The position numbers and the translations under genes are program-made. 8,478 bases of DNA, taken from contig JAQVLS010000059.1 of assembly GCA_028704035.1 (NCBI GenBank), positions 1 through 8,478 of the forward strand, given 5' to 3'. Position 1 is the stretch's first letter, and each line of letters opens with the position of its first letter. Under the pieces are notes generated by a model. That model was not told where the DNA came from, searched no databases, and worked only from the letters and a program-made list of their open reading frames with translations. Positions 1 through 6,498 of this stretch are shown in pieces. The DNA comes from Desulfotomaculaceae bacterium. GTDB lineage: Bacteria > Bacillota > Desulfotomaculia > Desulfotomaculales > Pelotomaculaceae.

Positions 1-510
1 TATGGCAAGGCCCCCAGCGACGAAAAACGGCAGTGAAACGCTGTAATGGCCGAGCCATCCCCCTAGGGCAGGTCCGAAGATCATACCCAGACCCATGGCT
101 GCCCCCATTATCCCCATACCGCCGGCCCTGTCCTTATCGGCTGTTATATCAGAAATATATGCCATGGCCGTCGGCAGGGTGGCCGAAGAGATTATGCCGG
201 ATAAAATTCTGGCCGAAAAGAGCATCCATAACTGGGTTGAAAGGCCGAAAAGAATAAAGGTTATGCCATAGCCGCTTAAACCGATTAAGAGAACGGGACG
301 GCGGCCTATTCGATCTGAGAGTCTACCCCAAAAGGGGGCAAAGAAAAATTGCATTAGGGAATAAGAAGCCATTAAAAATCCCAGCGCTGTTGCGTTGCCG
401 TTAAGACGCGTAACAAAAAAAGGAAGGATTGGAATGATAATTCCAAAGCCGACCATTACTAAGAATAAACTAAAAAATAAAATTACAATCTCTCTTCTGT
501 GATTTTTCAT
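1..510 (-). CDS. MFS transporter, DHA1 drug-efflux type (partial, N-terminal half)
   Basis: The reverse strand encodes the first 170 residues of a major facilitator superfamily protein, open at the left window edge. The N-terminus MKNHRREIVILFFSLFLVMV is a short basic tail leading into the first membrane helix. The second helix is followed by the MFS motif A loop, GRLSDRIGRRPVLL. Further on, a glycine-rich helix ending in GPALGG matches motif C, which marks proton-driven drug antiporters of the TetA/Bmr/NorA type. Known members expel drugs or other small molecules across the inner membrane in exchange for protons; the substrate here is unknown. An in-frame stop lies just upstream of the ATG at 510, so this is the longest possible start, although no convincing Shine-Dalgarno is visible. 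It appears to be transcribed alone, from a promoter in the AT-rich gap behind it. Family assignment is firm; substrate is not. Confidence 0.9.
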   Translation of the reverse strand, partial: MKNHRREIVILFFSLFLVMVGFGIIIPILPFFVTRLNGNATALGFLMASYSLMQFFFAPFWGRLSDRIGRRPVLLIGLSGYGITFILFGLSTQLWMLFSARILSGIISSATLPTAMAYISDITADKDRAGGMGIMGAAMGLGMIFGPALGGWLGHYSVSLPFFVAGGLAI

Positions 511-666
511 GAAATAAAATTATCGGTCATTTGCTACACTTCCACTATTGTTGGCTAGGTAAATTATATACTCATTTAAGTGTTTGCGTAAATAATTATA
601 TTAACCATTTAAGGATTATATAATTATTTAGAATTTAAAATAAACCGTGTCAAGAGAACCGTCCGA
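511..666. other. AT-rich intergenic region with REP-like relic and MFS promoter
   Basis: This gap separates the MFS gene from the yaiI-like gene, which lies upstream on the same strand. It is strongly AT-rich except for an 18-bp segment at 647-664, GTGTCAAGAGAACCGTCC, which looks like half of a palindromic mobile repeat. No clear intrinsic terminator for the yaiI-like gene is visible. Confidence 0.5.
563..591 (-). promoter_or_regulatory. Possible promoter of the MFS gene
   Basis: On the minus strand a perfect -10 hexamer TATAAT lies at 568-563. A poor -35 candidate (TTACGC, 591-586) sits 17 bp upstream. Transcription would start near 556, leaving a leader of about 45 nt before the ATG at 510. 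The -10 is convincing; the -35 is weak. Confidence 0.4.
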
Positions 667-1101
667 TCACGCTTGGAGAAGGTAGTACAGGCTTTTTTTA
701 AAATTCAAGTCGTCCCCGGCTGTCCTTTTCCTGGGCCCCCTGGTTCTGCCCCCACTCCGCCGGAACCGTGCTTTCATTTCCCTTTCTTCCAGAAGAAAAT
801 CTATAGTGTCCTCCCGGAAAATACGTCCTGTAGGTGACAGGGCTTTAGCTCCCTTACCAAGTGCCATGGCCGCCAGACCCCAGTCCTGGGTAACGACAAC
901 ATCACCGCCGGCTGTCAGGTTTACTACCTGCATATCAGCTTCCTGAGGCGCGTTTCCCACCACCACGTGCCGGTCGGACTCGATCCGGTGGTTGAAGCTG
1001 GCTACTGTTACCAGGCCAACCGAAAACTCCTGTGCTGCCCGGCGGCAGATTTCCAGCGCGTTCTTTGGGGTCGCGTCTGCGTCTACAATAATTTTCTTCA
1101 T
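667..1101 (-). CDS. YaiI/YqxD family protein (DUF188, UPF0178)
   Basis: This 144-residue protein matches the YaiI/YqxD (UPF0178, DUF188) family over its whole length, and the length is typical. The N-terminal strand carries the family signature VDADA at residues 6-10. The centre has the conserved [13 protein letters not shown] segment, and a basic stretch [13 protein letters not shown] comes before the C-terminal helix. The fold is thought to be PIN-like, with the Asp residues at the N-terminus and in TQDW as likely metal ligands. The biochemical function is not established, and nuclease activity is only suspected. The residue after DADA is Thr, where most members I recall have Cys (DADACP). 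The gene starts 19 bp after the regulator stop on the same strand, so the two are probably co-transcribed. This may reflect chance operon placement rather than shared function. Confidence 0.88.
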   Translation of the reverse strand: MKKIIVDADATPKNALEICRRAAQEFSVGLVTVASFNHRIESDRHVVVGNAPQEADMQVVNLTAGGDVVVTQDWGLAAMALGKGAKALSPTGRIFREDTIDFLLEEREMKARFRRSGGRTRGPRKRTAGDDLNFKKSLYYLLQA

Positions 1102-1120
1102 GTTATTCTCATTATAACAG

Positions 1121-2065
1121 CTATACTTCTGCGATTATCTCACCCATTTTGCTGATATCATAACCACTGATTCCGGATACTTCATTCCGAAATTCTGGAG
1201 ATTTTAAAGTGCGAAGCAGCATCTGAAAATGGGGTTTATTAAGATCGCGGCGGAAAAACACCAAATCATAGCGTTCCTTTTGCAGGGGAATAAACTCCAG
1301 GTTGGATACCTGCATGGCCGCCTTTTCCACCCCCAGGCCCACATCGGCCTCACCCCTGGCCACATAGCTGGCCACCGCCAGATGGCTCATTTCCTCGTGT
1401 TCGTAGCCCGAAATAACAAAAGGATCTATATCAACCTGCCGAAGTTTCTCGTCCAGTAGTACGCGTGCGCCGGAACCCCGTTCCCGGTTTACTAGCCGAA
1501 TATCGGGCCGGATTAAATCAGGCCAGTCGTAGATACATTTGGGATTTCCCGGTGCTACGTAAAATCCTTCCATGCGGTACACCAGGTTGACAATGACCGC
1601 CCGCTGTCCCGGCAGCAGGCGGCGCACATAGGGGATATTGTATTCGTCGTTGTCTCCGTCCCATAGATGAGTTGTGATCACGTTGGCGCTGCCTTTGTAA
1701 AGCGCGGTAAGGCCGTCTATGCTGCCGGCATAATACCGCAGGAAACGGACATAAGGCATTTGTTTTTCCAGGTGCCGGGTCAGGATATCCAGGACAACGT
1801 CCTGCCCGCAGATAATGAGGCCGTCTTGATTACTGAACAGAGGTTTCTCGGCCGGCCCGGCCCCCGGTAACTTGGACTGTGATGATGCTGCTATTTTGGA
1901 CTTATTTTTATAATGTTCTAGATCGGCAGCCTCAATCCGCATTTTACGCTCACCTACGCGATAGGCGACAAGGTCGCCTCGCTTAATCAGCTCATAAACG
2001 GTAAAGCGAGAGATTCTCAAGATCTTGGCGACTTCTTCCGGGGTATAGGACACATTGTCGAGCAT
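1121..2065 (-). CDS. Transcriptional regulator: excisionase-type HTH plus PBP-like (COG1910) sensor domain
   Basis: This 314-residue cytoplasmic one-component regulator has two domains. Residues about 6-55 ([20 protein letters not shown] onward, with [15 protein letters not shown] after it) are a MerR/excisionase-like winged helix for DNA binding. After a low-complexity linker, residues about 82-300 form a periplasmic-binding-protein-like domain of the PF12727/COG1910 kind. Its landmarks are HLWD (133-136), APGNP (171-175), [13 protein letters not shown] (193-205) and [13 protein letters not shown] (220-232). Related domains are linked to molybdate or tungstate sensing, but ligand identity is not proven for the family. 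The ATG at 2065 is preferred over an upstream GTG at 2077 because GAGGTG (2080-2075) sits 9 nt before the ATG and would overlap the GTG. The gene diverges from the ABC transporter operon, so it is the obvious candidate to regulate that operon and itself. Confidence 0.88.
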   Translation of the reverse strand: MLDNVSYTPEEVAKILRISRFTVYELIKRGDLVAYRVGERKMRIEAADLEHYKNKSKIAASSQSKLPGAGPAEKPLFSNQDGLIICGQDVVLDILTRHLEKQMPYVRFLRYYAGSIDGLTALYKGSANVITTHLWDGDNDEYNIPYVRRLLPGQRAVIVNLVYRMEGFYVAPGNPKCIYDWPDLIRPDIRLVNRERGSGARVLLDEKLRQVDIDPFVISGYEHEEMSHLAVASYVARGEADVGLGVEKAAMQVSNLEFIPLQKERYDLVFFRRDLNKPHFQMLLRTLKSPEFRNEVSGISGYDISKMGEIIAEV

Positions 2066-2121
2066 AGGGTATTTCACCTCAATCAGGATATGGGTTTAAA
2101 TAATTTATCGTATTCCAGTAT

Positions 2122-2149
2122 ATTATGCTTGTAAATCATTATAACCCAA
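2122..2149 (-). promoter_or_regulatory. Possible promoter of the regulator gene
   Basis: Reading leftward, TTGGGT (2149-2144) and CATAAT (2127-2122) are separated by 16 bp, giving a plausible sigma-A promoter about 60 nt before the ATG at 2065. A second -10-like TATAAT lies at 2143-2138 and could serve an alternative start. This rests on pattern only. Confidence 0.35.
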
Positions 2150-2175
2150 TTTATAATAATATCAAATATGTTTAG

Positions 2176-2225
2176 GTTGCGTTAGGTTGAGTTACGTTGA
2201 GGTTGAGATTGAGGCGGAGGTGGGT
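2176..2225 (+). repeat. Degenerate short tandem repeats, GTTGAG type
   Basis: Two 10-bp units (GTTGCGTTAG, then GTTGAGTTAC) are followed without gaps by 6-bp units GTTGAG, GTTGAG, ATTGAG, GCGGAG and GTGGGT. The strand is almost devoid of C across this run. It could be a set of direct-repeat binding sites for the adjacent regulator, or simple slippage-derived sequence. No function is shown. Confidence 0.5.
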
Positions 2226-2333
2226 TTGTTTGGTAGATAAGGAAATAAGGAATCTAATGTTTTAGCAAGTATTGAAATAATTAGTTGTTTAAGGATGGTT
2301 TAGTTTGCATGGAGAGAGTCGGGTCTAATTAAA

Positions 2334-2371
2334 TTGCCTGTGTGTCGACGTGAACTAGTATTATCCTAGTT
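2334..2371 (+). promoter_or_regulatory. Putative promoter and overlapping operator of the ABC operon
   Basis: A -35-like TTGCCT (2334-2339) is followed after 16 bp by TAGTAT (2356-2361), with TATTAT at 2359-2364 as an alternative -10. A dyad AACTAG (2353-2358) and CTAGTT (2366-2371), separated by 7 bp, brackets this -10 region. A protein bound there would block RNA polymerase, so a repressor operator is a reasonable inference. Confidence 0.42.
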
Positions 2372-2393
2372 GGGCTGATAAGGAGGAGTATCT

Positions 2394-3407
2394 ATGAAAA
2401 AGAAATTTTTTGTTAGTGTGCTTATAGGCTGTTTTTTACTTTTAACGGTTGGTTGTGGCCAAAAACAAACAGAGACAGAAAATCAGGAAGGTATAAACAT
2501 GAATGCAGCGGTAGAGTATACCGACCACGCGGCAGCTTTTTATTTTGCCCAAGGGAAAAATCTTTTTCAAGAAAACAATTTGAATATTAATGACATCAAG
2601 GTATATGCGAGCGGCGTCGGTGTTGCTGCCGCATTTACCAAAGGCGGTTTTGATGTCAGCTACATGTGTCTGGTCCCAGCCATTTACACATATGCAAATG
2701 GCGGCGTGCCGATAAAAATTATTGCCGGCACACATAAAAACGGCTACGGGCTGGTGGTGAATTCCGAGAAAATTAAAGAATTGCGCGACCTGGAAAGAAG
2801 TGATATCAAAATTGCCAACGGACCGAAGGGAACAACCACAGATTTTATACAAATGCTTTTAATAGAGAAAGAAAACCTGGACTCTGGGCAAGTCCTGGCA
2901 AACACTGTGCGAATGAATGCCGCGAAACAGCTTATGGCGCTGCGCAATGGTATTGTAGACGCTGTATTTGTACCCGAGCATTTTGCAGCGATGGCGGCCT
3001 CGTTTACCGGCATGACGATGCTGGCCAGCAGCAATGATATATGGCCGGATATGCAGGGAAGCGTGCTCGTGGTTAGTGGTGATTTCTTAACCAAACATCC
3101 TGATGGTGTGGAAAAGCTGAAGGAGACCAATCAAAAGAGTATTGACATGATGAATGAAGATCCTCAAGAAGCAGCTATAATCGTAGCCCAAAACCTGAAT
3201 ATAAACCAGGGGATGGTAAAAGAAGAAACCCAAAGCCTGCAGGCAAACCTGGAAGTTACCCCGGAACTTGTCGCCAAATCAATGACCAACCTTAGAAGCA
3301 CTCCGGACATTACTTTACAAGATGTACAAGCTGTCATCGACAAAATGTATGCCCTCGGCTATATAACTAAACCTTTTGATGCGGCGGAAATTATGGCAGT
3401 CAATTGA
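2394..3407 (+). CDS. NitT/TauT-family ABC transporter substrate-binding lipoprotein
   Basis: This 337-residue extracellular binding protein is the ligand-capturing part of the ABC importer encoded by the next two genes. It starts with a lipoprotein signal peptide: KKK, a hydrophobic core, and LLTVGC with Cys21 as the likely lipidated residue. The mature part resembles the SsuA/TauA/NrtA/THI5 group. It has an early YTDHAAAFYFAQGKNLFQE helix, the lobe segment ASGVGVAAAFTKGGFDVSYM, and an IANGPKGTTTDF loop that normally helps form the binding cleft. It lacks obvious clusters of Cys or His that would reveal a metal ligand. Substrates of the wider family include sulfonates, nitrate, pyrimidine precursors and metal chelates, so the sequence alone does not fix the ligand. 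The start is supported by AGGAGGAG (2381-2388) 5 nt before the ATG. Confidence 0.87.
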   Translation: MKKKFFVSVLIGCFLLLTVGCGQKQTETENQEGINMNAAVEYTDHAAAFYFAQGKNLFQENNLNINDIKVYASGVGVAAAFTKGGFDVSYMCLVPAIYTYANGGVPIKIIAGTHKNGYGLVVNSEKIKELRDLERSDIKIANGPKGTTTDFIQMLLIEKENLDSGQVLANTVRMNAAKQLMALRNGIVDAVFVPEHFAAMAASFTGMTMLASSNDIWPDMQGSVLVVSGDFLTKHPDGVEKLKETNQKSIDMMNEDPQEAAIIVAQNLNINQGMVKEETQSLQANLEVTPELVAKSMTNLRSTPDITLQDVQAVIDKMYALGYITKPFDAAEIMAVN

Positions 3408-3426
3408 AAAGAGTGAGTAGTCTGCA

Positions 3427-4179
3427 ATGAAACGAAAAATATTCAGGAAAGACTTGCTGTTTCTGTTACCCATTTTTATCTTCCTTCTTTTATGGGAAAT
3501 ATCAGGGTGTATTGCACAAACACCGTTATTCCCGCCCTTTAGCAAGGTGGTTACAGAATTTTGGTTTCTGCTGGGCAATGGTATACTTCTCAAAAACCTG
3601 GGAGCGAGTTTGGCCAGGGTCCTGGTGGGATATACCCTGGGGTGCCTGGCCGGTTTAGTTGTCGGTGTTCTTATGGGGTTGAACAAAGTGGTGGAACGCA
3701 GCCTGAGCCCTTTAATAGGCATATTGTTTCCGATTCCAACGTTAGGATGGCTGCCGCTGTTAATGTTATGGATCGGTATCAACGAGGCGCTGCCGGTAAC
3801 CCTGATTTTTATCTGTGCATTTTTCCCGGTTGCTTACAATACATTAACGGGCATTAAAGGTGTGAGTGAGGAGTACATTAAAGCCGCCCGCACCCTTAAG
3901 GCGTCCTCATGGTTTATTCTCCGGCATGTGATGCTGCCTATGGCTTTGCCCAATATTTTCACCGGCCTGCGCCTGGAGGCGGGTATGGTCTGGCGTACAG
4001 TAATAGCGGCGGAGATGTTTGCCATATCTACCGGCATCGGTTCATTGCTAATCAATGCTGAAAGCTTGATTAGAGTAGACGTTATCATGGTTTGCTTAGT
4101 GCTGCTGTCACTGATGTGCACAGGTTTCGAACGGATTTTTTTATGGTTGGAGTATAAAACAACAGGCGCTTGGAGGTAA
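3427..4179 (+). CDS. ABC transporter permease, SsuC/TauC type
   Basis: This 250-residue integral membrane protein forms the channel of the importer. About six hydrophobic helices are visible, starting with DLLFLLPIFIFLLLWEISGC. The cytoplasmic EAA loop, which docks onto the ATPase, is clear at about residues 148-177 (EEYIKAARTLKASSWFILRH, then VMLPMALPNI). The following segment, with GLRLEAGMVWRTVIAAEM and a GIGSLL motif, is characteristic of the BPD_transp_1 permeases of sulfonate, taurine and nitrate systems. Length is normal. It begins 19 bp after the binding protein; the ribosome binding site is weak (GAGTGAG region), so translation may depend partly on coupling to the upstream gene. The stop codon lies 2 bp before the ATPase start. 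Confidence 0.9.
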   Translation: MKRKIFRKDLLFLLPIFIFLLLWEISGCIAQTPLFPPFSKVVTEFWFLLGNGILLKNLGASLARVLVGYTLGCLAGLVVGVLMGLNKVVERSLSPLIGILFPIPTLGWLPLLMLWIGINEALPVTLIFICAFFPVAYNTLTGIKGVSEEYIKAARTLKASSWFILRHVMLPMALPNIFTGLRLEAGMVWRTVIAAEMFAISTGIGSLLINAESLIRVDVIMVCLVLLSLMCTGFERIFLWLEYKTTGAWR

Positions 4180-4181
4180 AA

Positions 4182-4880
4182 ATGACTTTTATTAGTTTGC
4201 GTAATGTTACCACACTGTACTCCTTGGAAAACGTGAGTCTGGACATTGCGGAAGGCGAACTTATAGTGTTGCTGGGATTTACCGGTGCGGGCAAAAGCAC
4301 GTTGTTAAATGTTGTCGCGGGATTAACAGAATATCAGGGAGAAGTATATTTTAATCAGCAAAATATGAACGGCATCCCAACGGAAAGGCGTGATGTCGGC
4401 TATCTTCTTCAGGATATTTACCTGTTTCCCCATTTGAATACATTCGATAATATCGCCTTTGGCCTGCGGGCGAATTCCTGCCCGGCTGATGAAATAACTG
4501 AAAAAGTGGAAGCTATTCTTGCTCTCTTGCATATCGGACATTTAAAAAAACGCTATCCAAAGGATTTGAGCGGGGGTGAAAAACAACGTGTCGGTTTAGC
4601 GCGTTCCCTGGTCATGGAGCCAAAAATCCTGCTCCTGGATGAACCGCTGGCAAGTCTTGATCCCGCTACTGCCAGAAATATCCGTAAAGAATTTAAGGCG
4701 CTCCACAACAGGCTCAATTTAACGACCCTTTACGTTACTCACGATTTTACCGAGGCACGTGAACTGGCGGATAGAATAGTTGTGATTATAAACGGTGAGT
4801 TAAAGCAGTCGGGCTCAGCCCAGGATATTTTTTGTCAACCTGCCCCGGAAATACAGGAATTTATTGCAGCAGCTAATTGA
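4182..4880 (+). CDS. ABC transporter ATP-binding protein
   Basis: This 232-residue ATPase powers the importer at the cytoplasmic face. All nucleotide-binding motifs are present: Walker A GFTGAGKST (32-40), Q-loop Gln77, signature LSGGEKQ (129-135), Walker B ILLLDEP with Asp153 and Glu154, the D-loop SLD, and switch His187 in THD. The Q-loop neighbourhood, LLQDIYLFPHLNTFDNIAFG, resembles molybdate, iron and polyamine ATPases (ModC/FbpC/PotA) more than SsuB or TauB, although the permease and binding protein are of the latter type. The protein ends soon after the catalytic domain and has no room for a full TOBE regulatory domain. The ATG at 4182 is preferred to a TTG at 4170 because GGAGGT (4172-4177) lies just before it and the upstream stop is at 4177-4179. 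Confidence 0.9.
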   Translation: MTFISLRNVTTLYSLENVSLDIAEGELIVLLGFTGAGKSTLLNVVAGLTEYQGEVYFNQQNMNGIPTERRDVGYLLQDIYLFPHLNTFDNIAFGLRANSCPADEITEKVEAILALLHIGHLKKRYPKDLSGGEKQRVGLARSLVMEPKILLLDEPLASLDPATARNIRKEFKALHNRLNLTTLYVTHDFTEARELADRIVVIINGELKQSGSAQDIFCQPAPEIQEFIAAAN

Positions 4881-4968
4881 TTACCGGGTTGTAGGATTGA
4901 TTAGTATATCACGACAGCAATAATCTGAAATCCACAAGAAAGGGAAGTTAAAAGGAGGTTTATTAATA

Positions 4969-5727
4969 ATGAAAGATAGTACGGGTTCTTTTTTCGGACG
5001 ATTGCAGCAGGAGTTCGCTCTGATGGTCGATGAACATCAGCTTCGGCAGGCTGAGGTTAAAGTAAAGGCGTCGTTGTTAAGCCCTGAAGACGCTATTGGC
5101 GCCACCAAGCGCAAAGACTATGTGATACTGCAGGGTAAAGAACGCCTGCTTCAGGCTACCGTTATAGGTACTAAAGGACAGGCTTTTACCGGCGCCCAGG
5201 GTGATTTTTCCGGGACGCTGGGAGATGTACTGGCGCTGCCCCTGGCAGATGACTATCAGCGGGCTGTTTATATCGCCACTCTTAACGCGGTCGCCACTTA
5301 TACTGGCAAGGTGGATAACAGTGTCCACTGCCGCAATGAGGGCCCGGAGCTATGCGCCGGTCAGGCAGCCGGGTATTTTCAAAAAAACTTTGGCCAACCA
5401 CGTATTCTTATGGTAGGCTACCAACCGGCGCTGGCGGAAGCGCTGCATAACGCCTTCGCTTCTTTAATTGTCCTGGACCTGGACCCGGCTAACATAGGCA
5501 AGACTAAAAACGGGGTCCTGATCAGCGACGGCGCTGTTGGCCTGGACAAGCATATCAAGGAAAGTGATGTTATCTTCGCCACCGGCAGCACCATTTGCAA
5601 CGCTACAATAGATATTTTGTACAACGCCTCCATACCGCTGGTGCTATTTGGTACAACCGGCGTCGGCGCTGCCGCATTACTGGGCATAACCCGGTTCTGT
5701 CCTGAATCCAGCTGCGGGAGGCTGTGA
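4969..5727 (+). CDS. DUF4213/DUF364 'heavy-metal chelation' domain protein
   Basis: This 252-residue cytoplasmic protein has the two-part build of the PF13938/PF04016 family. The N-terminal part (about 8-95) corresponds to the enolase-N-like DUF4213 domain. The C-terminal part (about 110-250) is the Rossmann-like DUF364 domain. Family landmarks are HCRNEGPELCA (120-130, Cys121 and Cys129), ILMVGYQPAL near 146-155, ATGSTICNATID (204-215) and the tail GTTGVGAAALLGITRFCP. A structure from Desulfitobacterium led to the proposal that the family handles chelated heavy metals, but no reaction is proven. It has its own strong ribosome binding site (AAGGAGGT, 4952-4959). It lies 88 bp after the ATPase with no terminator between, and a terminator follows it, so it is probably the last gene of the transporter operon. 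Extra cysteines at 210, 244 and 249 could bind metal. Confidence 0.85.
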   Translation: MKDSTGSFFGRLQQEFALMVDEHQLRQAEVKVKASLLSPEDAIGATKRKDYVILQGKERLLQATVIGTKGQAFTGAQGDFSGTLGDVLALPLADDYQRAVYIATLNAVATYTGKVDNSVHCRNEGPELCAGQAAGYFQKNFGQPRILMVGYQPALAEALHNAFASLIVLDLDPANIGKTKNGVLISDGAVGLDKHIKESDVIFATGSTICNATIDILYNASIPLVLFGTTGVGAAALLGITRFCPESSCGRL

Positions 5728-5767
5728 ACAATTTAAAATGGGCATAGATCGATCTTGCAAATAAATT

Positions 5768-5795
5768 ACCCGGCCTTGGCCGGGTTAAACTTTTT
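5768..5795 (+). terminator. Intrinsic terminator of the ABC-DUF364 operon
   Basis: ACCCGGC (5768-5774) pairs with GCCGGGT (5779-5785) around a CTTG tetraloop. After 5 nt a run of five T follows (5791-5795). It begins 40 bp after the DUF364 stop. Confidence 0.85.
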
Positions 5796-5806
5796 ATATT
5801 GGGTAA

Positions 5807-5849
5807 TAAATTCGTTGCGTTAAAAATAGACCTAAGATAAACGAATTTA
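5807..5849 (+). promoter_or_regulatory. Inverted repeat just before the ferritin-like gene
   Basis: TAAATTCGTT (5807-5816) is perfectly complementary to AACGAATTTA (5840-5849), with 23 nt between. The right arm ends 1 nt before the GGAGGG ribosome binding site (5851-5856). It may be a protein operator or a leader-RNA hairpin that affects ribosome access. A weak promoter (TTGGGT at 5799, TAAAAA at 5821) would overlap it. Confidence 0.45.
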
Positions 5850-5862
5850 CGGAGGGATCATT

Positions 5863-6387
5863 ATGCAAAGTCACCCGCCCAGTATGCTGAAATGCGCTTA
5901 TCCCGCTCCTTACCCGCAGGTGCGGGTTGCCGCTCCCAACCTTTTGTACGCCAGGATTTTGCTTGAAGACTATGCCGGAACAATCAGTGAAATCACGGCG
6001 ATAAACCAGTACCTTTACCACCATTTTGTGCTGGAAGAGGTAAATGGCGAGGTAGCCGACCTGCTGGAGTGCGTTTCCCTGGTTGAAATGCACCACATGG
6101 AACTGCTGGCTGAAACTATCAGGCTGCTTGGTGTGGACCCGCGCTACAGGGTTATCCGCGAAAGCCAGGAAATATACTGGAACGCTACCTATGTCTTTTA
6201 CGGCATAAGCCTCTGCGACAGACTGACAGCCGATATCGCTTCTGAGTGGGCGGCTATCGCTGCCTATCGCGATCACCAGCGGAAAATAACCGACCCTTAT
6301 ATCAAAGAATTGCTGGAAAGAATAATTTTAGATGAATATCATCACATCAAATTATTTAATCAGATGCTACAGAAATACTGCGTTTAA
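5863..6387 (+). CDS. Ferritin-like diiron protein
   Basis: This 174-residue cytoplasmic protein has a four-helix ferritin-like domain with a complete set of diiron ligands. These are Glu43 in helix A (EITAINQY), Glu75 and His78 in helix B (EMHHMEL), Glu128 in helix C (EWAAIAAY), and Glu158 and His161 in helix D (EYHHIKLF). Clostridial relatives are usually annotated as ferritin-like, rubrerythrin-like or bacterioferritin-like, with roles in iron storage or in removing peroxide and oxygen. It lacks the CxxC rubredoxin domain of true rubrerythrin. The first 27 residues form a Pro-rich lead (SHPPSMLKCAYPAPYPQ) that could be partly disordered. GGAGGG (5851-5856) lies 6 nt before the ATG. It is bounded by terminators on both sides and so is likely transcribed alone. 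A link to the upstream transporter is positional only. Confidence 0.85.
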   Translation: MQSHPPSMLKCAYPAPYPQVRVAAPNLLYARILLEDYAGTISEITAINQYLYHHFVLEEVNGEVADLLECVSLVEMHHMELLAETIRLLGVDPRYRVIRESQEIYWNATYVFYGISLCDRLTADIASEWAAIAAYRDHQRKITDPYIKELLERIILDEYHHIKLFNQMLQKYCV

Positions 6388-6426
6388 CAAGTGTTTACCC
6401 ACGCGATCTAGCGAAGGACCAAACAT

Positions 6427-6470
6427 AATAAATACCCCTTGGGACAATGAAGTCTTCAGGGGTATTTATT
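6427..6470. terminator. Bidirectional terminator between convergent genes
   Basis: A perfect 13-bp inverted repeat, AATAAATACCCCT (6427-6439) and AGGGGTATTTATT (6458-6470), encloses an 18-nt loop. Its AT-rich outer half gives U-rich 3' ends on both strands. It sits between the ferritin-like gene (ends 6387, plus) and the TusA-like gene (ends 6499, minus), so it can serve both. Confidence 0.85.
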
Positions 6471-6498
6471 TGCATTATATATTTGTGTTAGATAATAT

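Larger units (their letters stand above)
2078..2393. other. Divergent intergenic region between regulator and ABC operon
   Basis: This gap of about 315 bp holds no credible gene. The left third is AT-rich and carries the putative leftward promoter. The middle has a C-poor, G/T-rich run with GTTGAG repeats, then a GT/A-rich stretch with no recognisable structure. The right end holds the putative operon promoter, the AACTAG/CTAGTT dyad and the ribosome binding site. Its size and content suit a shared regulatory region. Confidence 0.6.

Noticed and set aside
2176..2225. The repeat run as a CRISPR array
   Set aside because: Units are 6-10 bp, contiguous and without spacers; no cas genes are present.
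2078..2393. Molybdenum-cofactor or other metabolite riboswitch before the ABC operon
   Set aside because: No set of conserved stems was found; only the short dyad and simple repeats are visible.
3315..3782. 155-codon minus-strand frame opposite the binding protein and permease
   Set aside because: It covers two real genes in antisense and has no recognisable features.
4881..4968. Terminator or promoter between the ATPase and DUF364 genes
   Set aside because: No hairpin with T-run or good promoter pair was found in these 88 bp; only a strong ribosome binding site is visible, so co-transcription is the simpler reading.
5794..6276. 160-codon minus-strand frame opposite the ferritin-like gene
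   Set aside because: It is antisense to a well-supported diiron gene and its end runs into the operon terminator region; no ribosome binding site or family resemblance.
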